A model generated the notes under the pieces. It had not been told where the DNA came from. It did not search any database and saw only the letters and a list, made by a program, of their open reading frames with translations. Source: Sinorhizobium sp. B11 (GTDB taxonomy: Bacteria > Pseudomonadota > Alphaproteobacteria > Rhizobiales > Rhizobiaceae). Taken from it: 64,000 nucleotides of DNA. Shown here piece by piece: positions 1 through 8,343 of the stretch. Location: NCBI GenBank assembly GCA_039725955.1, contig CP091033.1:62001-126000 (forward strand), read 5' to 3'. The position numbers were made by a program, and so were the translations under genes. Positions within the stretch are counted from its first letter, which is position 1; the number at the start of each line of letters is the position of its first letter.

Positions 1-393
1 TTCGATGAACTTCGGCCCGATGTTCTGCTGCTTGATCTGCAGATGCCGAATCTCACGGGACTGGAGGCATTGGTGCCAATCAAGGAACGACACCCAAGGG
101 CCCGGATCATCGTCCTGACGACCTACGATACCGAGCAACTGGCGGCCAAGGCGATCGGGTCGGGTGCCCAGGCCTACCTGCTGAAGAGCTCGGTAAGGCG
201 CGAACTTATCGATACCATCCGGTCGGCCGTCAGGGGCAAGAAGCATGTCGACGCCGGGGTGGCGACCAATCTCGCTATACATGCGACCGACGACGCGCTG
301 ACGCCGCGGGAAATCGCCGTTCTCGCTCTGATTGCTCGCGGTAATTCGAACTGGTCGGTGGGAGAGCATCTGGCCATTATCGAAATTCCCTAA
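1..393 (+). pseudogene. NarL/LuxR-type response regulator, truncated at both ends
   Basis: The reading frame is open from the first base, so the 5' end lies outside the window. It contains most of a receiver domain: the phospho-acceptor region (LLLDLQMPNLTG), the conserved Thr of IVLTTYD, and the Lys of AYLLKSS. A linker and the start of a LuxR-type helix-turn-helix follow (LTPREIAVLALIARGNSN). The HTH then degenerates: where the recognition helix should be, the frame reads WSVGEHLAIIEIP and stops. Family members normally continue about 45 residues further. It therefore looks like a two-component regulator that has lost DNA binding by 3' truncation. No partner kinase is visible here. Confidence 0.75.
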
Positions 394-522
394 TGTGGAG
401 AACTTTGCCAACGGGCCATAGTCAAGTAGGTCTTGCCCCGCCAGGCGCAGCACCATCGTTCTGAAGCTCGCGGCCGCATGATGATACTTGGGTGGGGATG
501 CCATGATTTGCGCAGCAGGTTG

Positions 523-726
523 TCAAACATAGTCGTGAGCAAGGCAGAGTAGATCTACCACGCGTTTGTAATCTGGACGGCTGAACTCCGAGACGCGCTC
601 GAGGAGGGAATCGTGCTGGAGGTAGGCGTTCTGGAGCCACTCGACGGTACCATATCTCGCAAGCGTCTCGACCGGCTCCATGGGTTTCCGTTCGGCTTTC
701 CACGCGTCGAGGCACTCATTCCACAC
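523..726 (-). CDS. Small hypothetical protein (67 aa), possibly a remnant
   Basis: A 67-residue frame of ordinary composition (for example LARYGTVEWLQNAYLQHD and VVDLLCLAHDYV at the end). I do not recognise the family. There is no convincing ribosome binding site, and it sits among remnants, so it may be the C-terminal piece of a larger decayed gene. It is listed because its composition is more protein-like than the overlapping frames. Confidence 0.3.
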   Translation of the reverse strand: MWNECLDAWKAERKPMEPVETLARYGTVEWLQNAYLQHDSLLERVSEFSRPDYKRVVDLLCLAHDYV

Positions 727-727
727 T

Positions 728-1136
728 TTAGCGGCGACGATTAGCTCGTTTTACGGAAGGTTCTCGCCGAGCAGCGGGGGCGCTTAGATAGGGCAGCCGG
801 CTTTGCGGTACAGGCTGGGGCAGGTCCAGTAACAGCCGGTCGAGCCCACTGGCAAGCGTCTTGAAGGACGTGTACCGGGGCATTTCCACAGCACCATCAG
901 TATGCCTCCGGCACGCCTCTTCCGCTTCCTGGTCGATCGCCCTGTGCAGATGGATCTTCCGCCACGGTCTGAACTTCGCTTTGCCTGTGCCGGTGTCGAT
1001 GAACGGCTTCGGCCACATCGTTCCCACACGGCACCAGGAAGACGTCAACCGTCTTCTCGCCGTCATAGGCGGCAGCATACTCGTGCCTGAGGACCGCAGG
1101 CCAGCCGCCAATGGGTAATTTAGCGTGCTTAGTCAT
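728..1136 (-). pseudogene. Frameshifted small hypothetical protein
   Basis: The start at 1136 gives MTKHAKLPIGGWPAVLRHEY and runs to about base 1030 (DVFLVP). The natural continuation, VGTMWPKPFIDTGTGKAKFR, is in another frame of the same strand and continues through HLHRAIDQEAEEA. Both halves are protein-like and join cleanly, so I read this as one gene with a frameshift near 1030. The N-terminal part resembles short proteins found in rhizobial accessory DNA, but I cannot name the family. The 3' end is uncertain because the second frame stays open to 728. Confidence 0.5.
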
Positions 1137-1282
1137 TGTCTCCCCGGTTTCCACAGGGGTTTTCCATAGGTGCGCCAATGGTCTGACGTCACCTCAGACT
1201 GAAGTCCGAGTTGAGTTTTTTGGTGGAACGCAAAGACCGGGCAATCATTTAACCGCGGTCCAATAACTTCAGGTAAAGCCCC

Positions 1283-1564
1283 ATGAAAAAAATCATCCTT
1301 GCTGTAGCTCTGGCTTTTTCGTCCGTCATTGCCGTCCCGGCCGTGTCCTATGCGGACAGCGTCATCATTCGTACTGATGACGGTCCGGGCCTGCATCGCG
1401 GCTGGGAACGTGGCCAGCATCGTGGCTGGTATAACGGTCACCGTGGGTGGCGAGCTCGAATGGTCCATGAAGATTACCGGCGCCACCCGTCTTGCTTCAC
1501 CAAACGGGTAACGACGTATCGGTATGGTGAGCGAGTCACGCGCACGACCAATGTCTGCCGCTAA
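1283..1564 (+). CDS. Small secreted Arg/His-rich protein (93 aa)
   Basis: The N-terminus is a clear Sec signal peptide: MKKIILAVALAFSSVIAVPA followed by VSYADS, with probable cleavage after SYA. The mature part is short, rich in Arg, His, Gly and Trp (GWYNGHRGWRAR), with two Cys near the end (HPSCFTKRV and TNVCR) that could form a disulfide in the periplasm. Small periplasmic proteins of this kind are common in rhizobia, and their function is generally unknown. The WYNGHRG motif recurs in the secreted protein at 2519. A GC-rich hairpin lies just downstream. Confidence 0.7.
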   Translation: MKKIILAVALAFSSVIAVPAVSYADSVIIRTDDGPGLHRGWERGQHRGWYNGHRGWRARMVHEDYRRHPSCFTKRVTTYRYGERVTRTTNVCR

Positions 1565-1585
1565 CTGAACCCAATTTCGCCCCAT

Positions 1586-1616
1586 GGAGCCGGAGGGTAA
1601 GCCACTCTCTGGCTCC
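1586..1616 (+). terminator. Possible 3' hairpin after the secreted protein gene
   Basis: GGAGCC (1586-1591) pairs with GGCTCC (1611-1616), and GAG/CTC pairing extends the stem inwards past one mismatch. No U-run follows, so it may be an mRNA-stabilising or weak termination structure rather than a classical terminator. Confidence 0.3.
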
Positions 1617-2306
1617 TGCCGTTTCGGCGGTTCTTTCCTACACGCTTTAGATCTGGACCACTTCGGCATCACGATCCGGTCCCGAGGCCACGACCACATG
1701 TTCTGCGAGTGCTGCCGCCTCAGTTTGTTCCCCTTCTGGTTGGGATAAATTAGGGGATTGCGGCGCAACCTGAACGTTTTGCGAACGCGATATGAGGTCT
1801 ACGGGCGTCGCCTCCTCCTGCGAGGGCGATACGAGGCTGCCGTAGTATTTCAAACTTGCAGGGCCTAAGGTTCGAGGTACTCTATTGTCATGACGGAAGA
1901 AGGGTAAGAGGTTCGCCGAACGCGTCAAGCTCCACTGCCGCACCGGTCTCAAACCGTTCGGAATGGACCCCGAAACCTACTCTATGAAGGTTGCTCAGGC
2001 CTAACTGGCGCTATATGGGACATGATAATAGTCCCGAGCAATGCGCTGATCAGGACGCGGCCATGGTAGGAGATCGGACGGCATATGTGGAACGGGCGGT
2101 GGGATTTTGGCCGGCGGCGACTCCGGCCAGAATGTGACCGTCTCGCCTTCGCGGCATTATCGGCCGCAGCCAAGCCATGCAATCGTCAAGGCGCGCCAGC
2201 AGCTCACGGGGGAGGAAGAAATTCGGCTTTAGCCTCTCGGCGATCGCTCGGCCGTTCGGCGGACGCGATCACACCACGGTTCTCTTTGCCGTCCGCAAGG
2301 TCGATG

Positions 2307-2451
2307 TGATTAAGCGAGGTGAGGCATGACTCGTTTGGCATTTCCTCGGTATTCCTCGCCGTGCGGGCCGAGGAAGCCGAAGCCGATGTTAAAGCCTGCA
2401 ACGAATGCCACAGCCCGCTCCGGCTCGCCGGGCGGGCATAAACATGAATGC
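2307..2451 (+). pseudogene. Possible c-type haem-motif remnant
   Basis: A short open frame with no credible start ends ADVKACNECHSPLRLAGRA and a stop. CNECH (2407-2421) fits the CxxCH haem c attachment motif. The preceding residues (ISSVFLAVRAEEAEA) look like a signal-peptide tail. The rest of a cytochrome domain, including a distal Met, is missing, so this is at most a fragment. The motif could be coincidental in a 45-residue frame. Confidence 0.2.
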
Positions 2452-2518
2452 CAAGTTCATATAACGTTCATCCCCGCAAGAGCATGGTCGCGCACATTAC
2501 CACTGGAAAGGCGTAACC

Positions 2519-2839
2519 ATGAATAGAACATTTTCGCGTATTGGCACCGCTGTAGTTGCGGCCGTTATTGCAGCATCGAGCTTCGGAATGGCATCGGCCG
2601 CGCCGTCGGCAGGACAGCATCCGCAGGTGACAAGCGATGTGGAACTCGCCCAGTACCGGGAACATCGCCGCGATGACTGGCGTCGTGAGAGACACGACCG
2701 AGACCGCTACGAACGTCGTCACTATCGCCCGGGCTACTGGAATGGACATCGCGGATATCGGGACTATCGCAAGGGCTATCGTCGCCACAGCGACGGCTAC
2801 TATTACCCGCGGTCAGTGTTCCAGCTGTACATCCGCTAA
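2519..2839 (+). CDS. BA14K-like small secreted protein (106 aa)
   Basis: Residues 1-28 form a signal peptide ([20 protein letters not shown], cleavage near ASA). The mature protein is rich in Arg, Tyr, Asp and His, with [18 protein letters not shown] followed by [11 protein letters not shown]. This resembles the C-terminal signature of BA14K-family proteins of Rhizobiales, small surface or periplasmic antigens implicated in lectin-like binding. The usual Gly/Ala-rich hydrophobic tail after that signature is absent; here it ends VFQLYIR, so it may be a divergent or 3'-shortened member. A strong intrinsic terminator follows. Confidence 0.65.
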   Translation: MNRTFSRIGTAVVAAVIAASSFGMASAAPSAGQHPQVTSDVELAQYREHRRDDWRRERHDRDRYERRHYRPGYWNGHRGYRDYRKGYRRHSDGYYYPRSVFQLYIR

Positions 2840-2867
2840 GATGGCGTTCTTTTTTTGATTTCTACAG

Positions 2868-2891
2868 CCCCGTCAGCAATGGCGGGGTTTT
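2868..2891 (+). terminator. Intrinsic terminator after BA14K-like gene
   Basis: CCCCGTCA (2868-2875) pairs with TGGCGGGG (2880-2887) across a GCAA tetraloop, including one U-G pair, and TTTT follows. This is a textbook Rho-independent terminator 30 bases after the stop codon. Confidence 0.8.
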
Positions 2892-3105
2892 CTCGGGCTA
2901 ACCAGAGGCCTACAGCGGCCCGCCTCCATCTCCGATGCTCATTTCTACTTCCGCGAGCTAGGGCGAAGACATCAGCATCACCGGAAAGTGACATGAAGCG
3001 CGTAGTGATTGCCGCTCTCTTCGGTAATGCAATCTCATGCATGGCAGCGGCTTTCTTCACTGCATGCCAATCTTACGAGCCGCCGGGCAGGGTCTGTGGC
3101 GGGCG

Positions 3106-3297
3106 TTATGACGTCAGACGTGACACCACATCGTCTATCGGCTCGCGCACAGGGAAACAAACGGCTGCGTTCCCTGAACTGCCCGCAACGTAAATTAGGG
3201 TAGTCTTCGAGAGTGGTTTGACCGCGGTAACCTGATCTGGGTTGATGTAGATGTCCGGTTCGTTGTTGGCCGCATGTGTGAATTTGACCAGTTTCAT
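3106..3297 (-). CDS. Small conserved hypothetical protein (63 aa)
   Basis: Starts MKLVKFTHAANNEPDIYINP and ends REPIDDVVSRLTS. An excellent ribosome binding site (GAGGAGG) lies just before the ATG, which together with the sensible composition argues for a real gene. The pattern of short beta-strands with no signal peptide or membrane segment suggests a small cytoplasmic protein. I cannot assign a function. It stands alone, with no clear operon partner. Confidence 0.6.
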   Translation of the reverse strand: MKLVKFTHAANNEPDIYINPDQVTAVKPLSKTTLIYVAGSSGNAAVCFPVREPIDDVVSRLTS

Positions 3298-3480
3298 TTT
3301 GCCTCCTCAGGTGAGCAGATGCTTCTTCTGACAAACGCACGGCATGAGAAGTTGGGCGGTAGCTGGCGTAAGGCAAGATCATCTGAATGCGCCCGCTACC
3401 GCCTGAGTACATTCTCGAAGACACCAGCATCCGCTTCGAGCCTGCATGGCTGCAGCGTCCCTTACTGCGGGCGAGGCGTA

Positions 3481-3804
3481 TCAGTTTCCGGGTGAGGGGA
3501 TCTGGCGGGCGCTTGAGGAAAGTTCGTCAGCGCGCCACAAGCTGGCGATGATGTAGGGGTTCTCGCCCGCCATGTAGATAATGCGATCGCCTTTGCCTTC
3601 GTCGCGATCGGCCTTGAAGAGAGACGGCGACTCAGCGATTTCCCGTTCGGACAAGTGCCTCTTGGCCATTGTCTCTATCCTTGAGATGATCTGGGCTTCA
3701 GTCGCGTCCGATAAAGGGATGAACTCTTCAGAAATTATCTCGGCACCAGCCATTTCGACGATGCGCCAGACCTGCTCTTTGAAGCCCTCGACAATGTTCT
3801 TCAC
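3481..3804 (-). CDS. Hypothetical cytoplasmic protein (107 aa), GTG start
   Basis: A GTG start follows a strong GGAGGAAAA ribosome binding site. The protein begins MKNIVEGFKEQVWRIVEMAG and is mostly predicted helical, with no signal peptide or membrane segment. The C-terminal half (GDRIIYMAGENPYIIASLWR) looks like a folded beta segment. I do not recognise the family. It is monocistronic on the reverse strand, about 180 bp upstream of the 63-residue gene read in the same direction, so the two could be co-transcribed. Confidence 0.55.
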   Translation of the reverse strand: MKNIVEGFKEQVWRIVEMAGAEIISEEFIPLSDATEAQIISRIETMAKRHLSEREIAESPSLFKADRDEGKGDRIIYMAGENPYIIASLWRADELSSSARQIPSPGN

Positions 3805-3825
3805 TTTTCCTCCAATTGGTAATGC

Positions 3826-4437
3826 ATGCCATTCTTAGCGGGCATGTCCGGGCCTTTCGGGGCTAATTCAGGTAAATGTACAAGATCCACCACAGCATGG
3901 CTCATCCATCCTCACTTGAACAAGTCCGAATGGGTCCGATCAGATAGGTCGGTGACGATCGGTCGACAAGGGGGAGCAACCGTGAGGAAAAGGTGGAGAA
4001 GAGCTACCTTCGATTGTGCGTTTGGAGAAAAACGGAGAAGGGTCTCTGAGTTAGGAATAAAGAGCCCTTCTCCCGCTGATAGTGCAGCATCAGCGCACGC
4101 AGAAATTTACCTGTCAGATCGCTGTTGTCTACTCAGGGTGTGTAAAATTTGTGTGACAGTCAAGCTTTCGGGCCAGCGCTAATGCCGCGCTGAGAGGAGC
4201 AGGAGGACGAGGGGTGACGCCCTCCTGCAGTCGGGGACCGACCAATCACGCAGGCGACTACGGGCCGTGCATTGCCTGCCTCTTCCGAACTTGCACTTGG
4301 GGAAGTGCACAAATCCGGTTGATGTCAGAGGTGTATCATGAATATAATGCAATTTAAAGGAGTTTTCTCGGCTCCGTGACCGGAGGTCGGCCTAGAATAA
4401 GGGCCATTATGCGATCGAAAGAGCCCGCCGAAGCGGT
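3826..4437. other. Stretch without a recognisable gene
   Basis: No frame here looks convincingly coding; the longest (3826-4182, +) has an improbable composition. Two hairpins are visible: GCAGGAGG (4199-4206) with CCTCCTGC (4221-4228), and TGCACTT (4292-4298) with AAGTGCA (4303-4309) across GGGG. Neither has a U-run. The stretch may be eroded DNA between two gene remnants. Confidence 0.4.
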
Positions 4438-4576
4438 CTAGTAGGTGAGGGTGTCACCTTCCCCGATTGTGAAGACCATTCCCTCCTCGGTCGCGCCGCT
4501 TTCAGGCTGCAAATAATGTGGGCTCCACTCGTTGATCCAAAGCTTTTCGCCCTCGGGAGTGAACAGAGGGCCGCCT
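4438..4576 (-). pseudogene. C-terminal remnant of an unidentified protein
   Basis: The reverse strand reads GGPLFTPEGEKLWINEWSPH, then YLQPESGATEEGMVFTIGEG and DTLTY before the stop at 4438. It is clearly protein-like but is preceded by an in-frame stop, so no start exists. The family is not recognised. Confidence 0.35.
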
Positions 4577-4774
4577 TAGCTGGAAGGGGTAGCGATTGGG
4601 TGTGGGTTACTTGTTCGTGGCGCGGTTTGAACATGCCAGATCCTTTCTTGGATTGTTCCTGAAAAAGACCTGCCGTTATCCCGAGCTGCTCTCCTCGTGA
4701 TCGCTGGTTTAGGCATCAGCCTCAGGATTGACTTGGATGGTATTTTCGGCATCGGGTCGCCAACAGTTCTTTGA

Positions 4775-4961
4775 TGAATTTCAGCGCCCATGCCATCGAT
4801 GGGGATAAGCCGTTCCTGTTCGAAACCGGCTATCGCAGCTTCATGGGTGTGCAGGCCGAACTTGTCCCCGGACGACGCCGGACAGGTTCGCCGTGGAAGC
4901 CATCGGCGCCCATGTCCGAAAGGAGCTGAAAGGGCGGCTTAACGCCATGGAACCGCGATAA
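4775..4961 (+). pseudogene. Frameshifted C-terminal remnant of a plasmid protein
   Basis: The first frame reads NFSAHAIDGDKPFLFETGYR, then SFMGVQAELVPG. The sensible continuation is in another frame: TPDRFAVEAIGAHVRKELKG, ending RLNAMEPR and a stop at 4961. The junction near 4868 is a frameshift. Proteins ending in this way occur on rhizobial plasmids, but I cannot name the family with confidence. Its stop lies 12 bases before the toxin-antitoxin palindrome. Confidence 0.45.
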
Positions 4962-4972
4962 CGTAAGAAATA

Positions 4973-4989
4973 GATACACATTGTGTATC
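4973..4989. promoter_or_regulatory. 17-bp palindrome: probable toxin-antitoxin operator
   Basis: GATACACA-T-TGTGTATC is a perfect dyad 37 bases upstream of the antitoxin start. A TATATT (4999-5004) just downstream could be a -10 element, placing the dyad over the -35 region. DUF1778 antitoxins are ribbon-helix-helix proteins that autorepress through such palindromes, so this is the expected operator. Confidence 0.6.
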
Positions 4990-5025
4990 CGAATGTGGTA
5001 TATTGGTCCTGAAGGAAAAAACGCC

Positions 5026-5310
5026 ATGACCAGCAAAAACGCACCCGAGAGCCATAAACGCCCCGTCAATTTGAAGATCCGTGAAGACGTTCGCATCCTG
5101 ATCGACCGTGCCGCTAAGGCGCACGGCAAAACCCGGTCGGATTTTATGATCGACGCCGCCCGGCGCGCCGCCGAAGACGCACTTCTCGATCAGACCTTGG
5201 TGCAGGTCAATCCGGACAGCTATAAACACTATCTAGCGGTCCTCGACCAGCCGCCAGGAGGAGAAGGCTTCGAACGGCTGATGAACGCCCCCAAACCCTG
5301 GCAGCCATGA
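5026..5310 (+). CDS. DUF1778 (TacA-like) antitoxin
   Basis: A 94-residue protein with the DUF1778 signature: VNLKIREDVRILIDRAAKAH followed by GKTRSDFMIDAARRAAEDAL, an N-terminal ribbon-helix-helix that binds DNA. The flexible C-terminus (LDQPPGGEGFERLMNAPKPW) is the segment that wraps the GNAT toxin in characterised TacAT pairs. A frame extends upstream to 4981, but the ATG at 5026 gives the normal family length and follows a GAAGGA ribosome binding site. Its TGA overlaps the toxin ATG (ATGA), so translation is coupled. The palindrome at 4973 is the likely autoregulatory site. Confidence 0.9.
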   Translation: MTSKNAPESHKRPVNLKIREDVRILIDRAAKAHGKTRSDFMIDAARRAAEDALLDQTLVQVNPDSYKHYLAVLDQPPGGEGFERLMNAPKPWQP

Positions 5311-5786
5311 TGTTGTCAGCGCCGGCGCTTCTCGGCGAAGCGCATGATCTCCAGCTCTTCGCCAGCGGGCACGACAGTCTTGATGAATGGCTGCGCCGCC
5401 GGGCGCGGGCCAATCAGGCCAGTGGCGCATCGCGAACCTATGTGGTTTGCGAAGGCGAGCGCGTTGTCGGTTATTATTGCCTGTCGTCTGGAGCGCTCGC
5501 GGTCGCCGATGCGCCGGGAGCAATCCGGCGCAATATGCCTGACCCGGTTCCGATTGCGGTGCTTGGCCGACTGGCTATCGATCGCAACTGGCAGGGAAAA
5601 GGTCTCGGAGCGGCGCTGTTGCAGGACGCCGTGCTGCGCACCGGACAGGCGGCGCACATCATGGGTATTCGCGGCCTTCTGGTTCACGCGATCTCCGACG
5701 AGGCCAAGGCCTTTTATGAACATTACGGATTCACGGCTTCGCCGGCGAACCCCATGACCTTGGTGTTGTCATTGAAAGTTCGATAG
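5307..5786 (+). CDS. GNAT-family toxin (TacT-like), tRNA acetyltransferase
   Basis: The 159-residue length is typical of TacT/AtaT toxins, which acetylate the amino acid on charged tRNAs and stop translation. The acetyl-CoA binding loop is visible as QGKGLG (residues 96-101) after IAVLGRLAIDRNW. The catalytic Tyr is in YEHYGF (Y140), the same position as in TacT. The gene overlaps the upstream antitoxin by four bases. Nothing suggests inactivation. On a plasmid its role is probably stabilisation by post-segregational killing. Confidence 0.9.
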   Translation: MMLSAPALLGEAHDLQLFASGHDSLDEWLRRRARANQASGASRTYVVCEGERVVGYYCLSSGALAVADAPGAIRRNMPDPVPIAVLGRLAIDRNWQGKGLGAALLQDAVLRTGQAAHIMGIRGLLVHAISDEAKAFYEHYGFTASPANPMTLVLSLKVR

Positions 5787-6015
5787 GGCTTAAGTTAGGG
5801 CCGATTTATCGACGTCCGAAACTTCCGGATCCCTCAGCCGATAGGCGGAAGTTGCTCAGTTTGTTCCGGTCAGCTGCAGGCCTTCATGCGCGGATTAGTA
5901 TGATGAAGAGTGAGCCGGCTCCGGACCGAGGTGTACACTTGGCGCGGAGACCGGCACGCCGAAACTATCAATTCTGTGAGTTGATTTGCAGACGAGCGGA
6001 TGATTTGATCCCGCC

Positions 6016-6213
6016 ATGACAAAGCTCGCAGACCTTAAACTAAAGCCTTATCTCCTCCTTGAGTTGCATCAGCTCGGCTATGTCGACGTACGCGACATGG
6101 AGCACTTGTCGAACGTCGACTGCCTGCGCATTCCCTACATGGGAGGCCGAGATTGGCGGAAAATAGCGGGAGCTATGGGCAGAGAGCCTTTCAGCTCTAA
6201 AAGCGGCGCCTGA
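6016..6213 (+). CDS. Small RNA polymerase alpha-CTD-like protein (65 aa)
   Basis: The protein (MTKLADLKLKPYLLLELHQL at the start) matches the helix-hairpin-helix pattern of the RNA polymerase alpha C-terminal domain: LGYVDVRDMEHLSNVDCLRI then PYMGGRDWRKIAGAMGRE. These correspond to the alpha-CTD layout 'N-x-L-x-x-x-G-I-x-T-V-x-D-L ... I-x-N-x-G-x-x-S-L-x-E-I'. It is only this domain, with no N-terminal dimerisation part. It might bind DNA or regulators by mimicking alpha-CTD, but that is inference from fold resemblance. No clear ribosome binding site is seen. Confidence 0.5.
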   Translation: MTKLADLKLKPYLLLELHQLGYVDVRDMEHLSNVDCLRIPYMGGRDWRKIAGAMGREPFSSKSGA

Positions 6214-6550
6214 TCGACGCCGTGGCGCTTGCATCCCGGGAAAGTGAGATTTGTTCTGCGATCCGCGACGCCGGCGCCGGCCTGCGTCGTGTGTGTCCGC
6301 GCCGAGCGGAGCGCGCCGCACAGCGGCAGGAGGACTATGAAGTGTGGACATATGATATGTACCACGGAGATGACAATCACGCTTGGGAAAGGCTCGAGCT
6401 AAGATCTGACGTCTAGTCCCAACTACGGCAATTTTCGCGTCGAACCCATATGCTAGCATTGATCACGGAACCAGGAGCAGCTGATCTCCAAAGTAGAGGC
6501 TCCTGCCACAGAGTTCAACCGAATCATGATCTTAGACCAATTGGTCTGGC

Positions 6551-6931
6551 TCAAAGATCCTGATCCATGCCTGCCTCGTTGTCTCCCGCGCGATAGCCGA
6601 TCGGCTCGAATCCGTTAGCGGCGGATCGCGCTCCTACGTCCGTTTTTAGCCACTTGATCCTTTCGGCGGAAACGGTTGCGAAGGTTGAGAGGCTGCCCTC
6701 GATGAGGGTCTGGATTCCATAAAAGACAACCAGGTCTCGGGCGGAAACCCGAAAGAATAATCCCTTGTCAGTGGGCAGTATGACGACGTATCCGTCCTCA
6801 AACCTTAGAGATCTCTCGGATCCTTCGGACAGGATCGATTGACAAAATTCGCCGATCCTAGCGGAGAGTTTCTCCGCAACGTTCGGGGCGTATCGGACGG
6901 CGACGAAACTTTCAGCGATATGTTTGTACAT
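6551..6931 (-). CDS. Hypothetical protein (126 aa)
   Basis: The frame is open from 7171, but the ATG at 6931 (MYKHIAESFVAVRYAPNVAE) is preceded by GAAGGA, and the residues upstream of it have poor composition, so I chose this start. The protein has alternating helices and strands (LRFEDGYVVILPTDKGLFFR, then VSARDLVVFYGIQTLIEG) with no signal peptide. The middle resembles a small beta-barrel or PAS-like fold, but I see no diagnostic motif. No operon partner is obvious. Confidence 0.5.
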   Translation of the reverse strand: MYKHIAESFVAVRYAPNVAEKLSARIGEFCQSILSEGSERSLRFEDGYVVILPTDKGLFFRVSARDLVVFYGIQTLIEGSLSTFATVSAERIKWLKTDVGARSAANGFEPIGYRAGDNEAGMDQDL

Positions 6932-7598
6932 CAGGGTTCCTTCGGCTGTCTCAGTGCAGTCTTTTGATGGTTTATGTTTGGATGGAGCTTGCATTCCCTC
7001 GAAAATGGGGTTCGGGCCTGTGCGATCTCGAAGACGTGGGACGCCTTCATCCAGCGCGGCAGATTTCTTCAGGCCGGTCTCGGACTCCAACCCGTTTGCA
7101 CGACACACGACCAACGCACGTGCATGGTCGTGTGCGACGACATCTCTGATTCCGGACTCTGCGAGGATCAATTCGGATCGCCAGGCATCGAACCGATGCG
7201 CTACCGCGGGACGTTTGCCACGATGTCAAAACTGGGAGTGGCCTTTGCCGCGTCGTGCCGGGCGGTTGCGGAGGACAGTACAAGCTGTTTATCAGCAATT
7301 CGTGGTCCGCGAGCTCCGCATTATCGGCTCCCGCAATCCGCCGACACGAGCTGTTTCACCTTTAGACTTCGATTTAAAATCGGCCGCGGGCGCAGGCAAG
7401 CCAAGATATACGCCACGCGATTCTTACCCCTCAATCTTTCGCTGCGACTGCTCAGCAGTTTCAGGGTAAGACAATGGAAAAGTTCGTGACCGCGGAGTTT
7501 GATGCAGCCGCGTCAAAAACTCCCCCTCGGCATTGTGCAGTTTCTTGGTGACGGGCGCGGTATGGAGTAAGAACGGTCATTCTCGGCCGTCTTGGCCG
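6932..7598. other. Stretch without a convincing gene
   Basis: Long forward frames (6924-7469 and 6974-7489) have unlikely compositions and overlap each other. A short piece near 7473 (MEKFVTAEFDAAASKTPP, stopping soon after) could be the N-terminus of a lost small gene. No RNA gene or repeat was recognised. Confidence 0.4.
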
Positions 7599-8048
7599 TT
7601 AGTCACCGGTTTCAAAGGCCGCGAGCAATGATATGACCCGCGGTCTCATCTTCTTGGGCATTGCCATGAAGGCATCCACAAGCCTCTGGCCCTGGTCCGT
7701 TGCGACGAACTCCTCGCGCAAAACGGCTTTCCTGTCCAAATCCTCGTTGCCCGCTGTCGCAGGTTCCTGCAGGCCCTCGAAAAAAAATGCCATCGGCACG
7801 TCCAGCATCTGCGCAATCTCATAGAGCGCCGAGCAGCTCACGCGATTGGATCCGCGCTCGTATTTCTGGATCTGCTGGAAGGAAACGCCGACCGCAGCCC
7901 CAAGCGCGGTTTGCGACATCCTCAGTTGCTGGCGTCGCTTCTTGATGCGTTTCCCAACCACCACGTCTACCAAGTGGTGACGGGCCTCGTCGCCAATGGC
8001 ATCGTCAACGACGACGGGCAAAGACCTCGCTAAACTGTTCTGTTGCAT
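7599..8048 (-). CDS. XRE-family transcriptional regulator (149 aa)
   Basis: Residues 33-93 form a Cro/C1-type helix-turn-helix: VGKRIKKRRQQLRMSQTALG, then AAVGVSFQQIQKYERGSNRV and the fourth helix ALYEIAQMLDVPMAFFFEGL. This is the arrangement common in rhizobial XRE regulators, where a variable C-terminus follows (here DRKAVLREEFVATDQGQRLV). About 30 residues precede the HTH, which is normal for the group. Its target is unknown. The upstream stretch (8049-8343) probably holds its promoter. It could act on the neighbouring quorum-sensing genes, but no binding site proves this. Confidence 0.85.
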   Translation of the reverse strand: MQQNSLARSLPVVVDDAIGDEARHHLVDVVVGKRIKKRRQQLRMSQTALGAAVGVSFQQIQKYERGSNRVSCSALYEIAQMLDVPMAFFFEGLQEPATAGNEDLDRKAVLREEFVATDQGQRLVDAFMAMPKKMRPRVISLLAAFETGD

Positions 8049-8343
8049 GCACCGCGCTCCACGCTAGCCAGATGTCTGGCAACCGAAACGCCGGGGAGGT
8101 GGAAATGCCGTTGGTTACGGCCCCGTGGACTTTAGCGCGAACGCCTCTTGTATACTCCACAGGCTCCCGGACCATTGATTGGTCGCGAAGAAGTCGCTTA
8201 TAGCATCAAACCAAAATGGGGTTTCCACGCCCCAAGGCGATCCGATCGCCTGAGTTGTACACTATCAACCCGATTCACGTTTGAAAAGAACCTTAAGACA
8301 ACGTCTTAACAACTTAAGCGATAAAGCGCATTTGGTGCATCCC

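Noticed and set aside
4973..4989. Palindrome considered as an attachment site or recombination core
   Set aside because: Its place directly before a DUF1778 antitoxin makes an autoregulatory operator the simpler explanation; no integrase is near.
7170..7215. A short stretch containing GCATCGAACC considered as a tRNA fragment
   Set aside because: No acceptor or anticodon arm could be paired around it.
6974..7489. A 171-codon forward frame in the gap near 7 kb
   Set aside because: Overlaps another equally long frame, unusual Cys/Arg content, no ribosome binding site and no recognisable motif.
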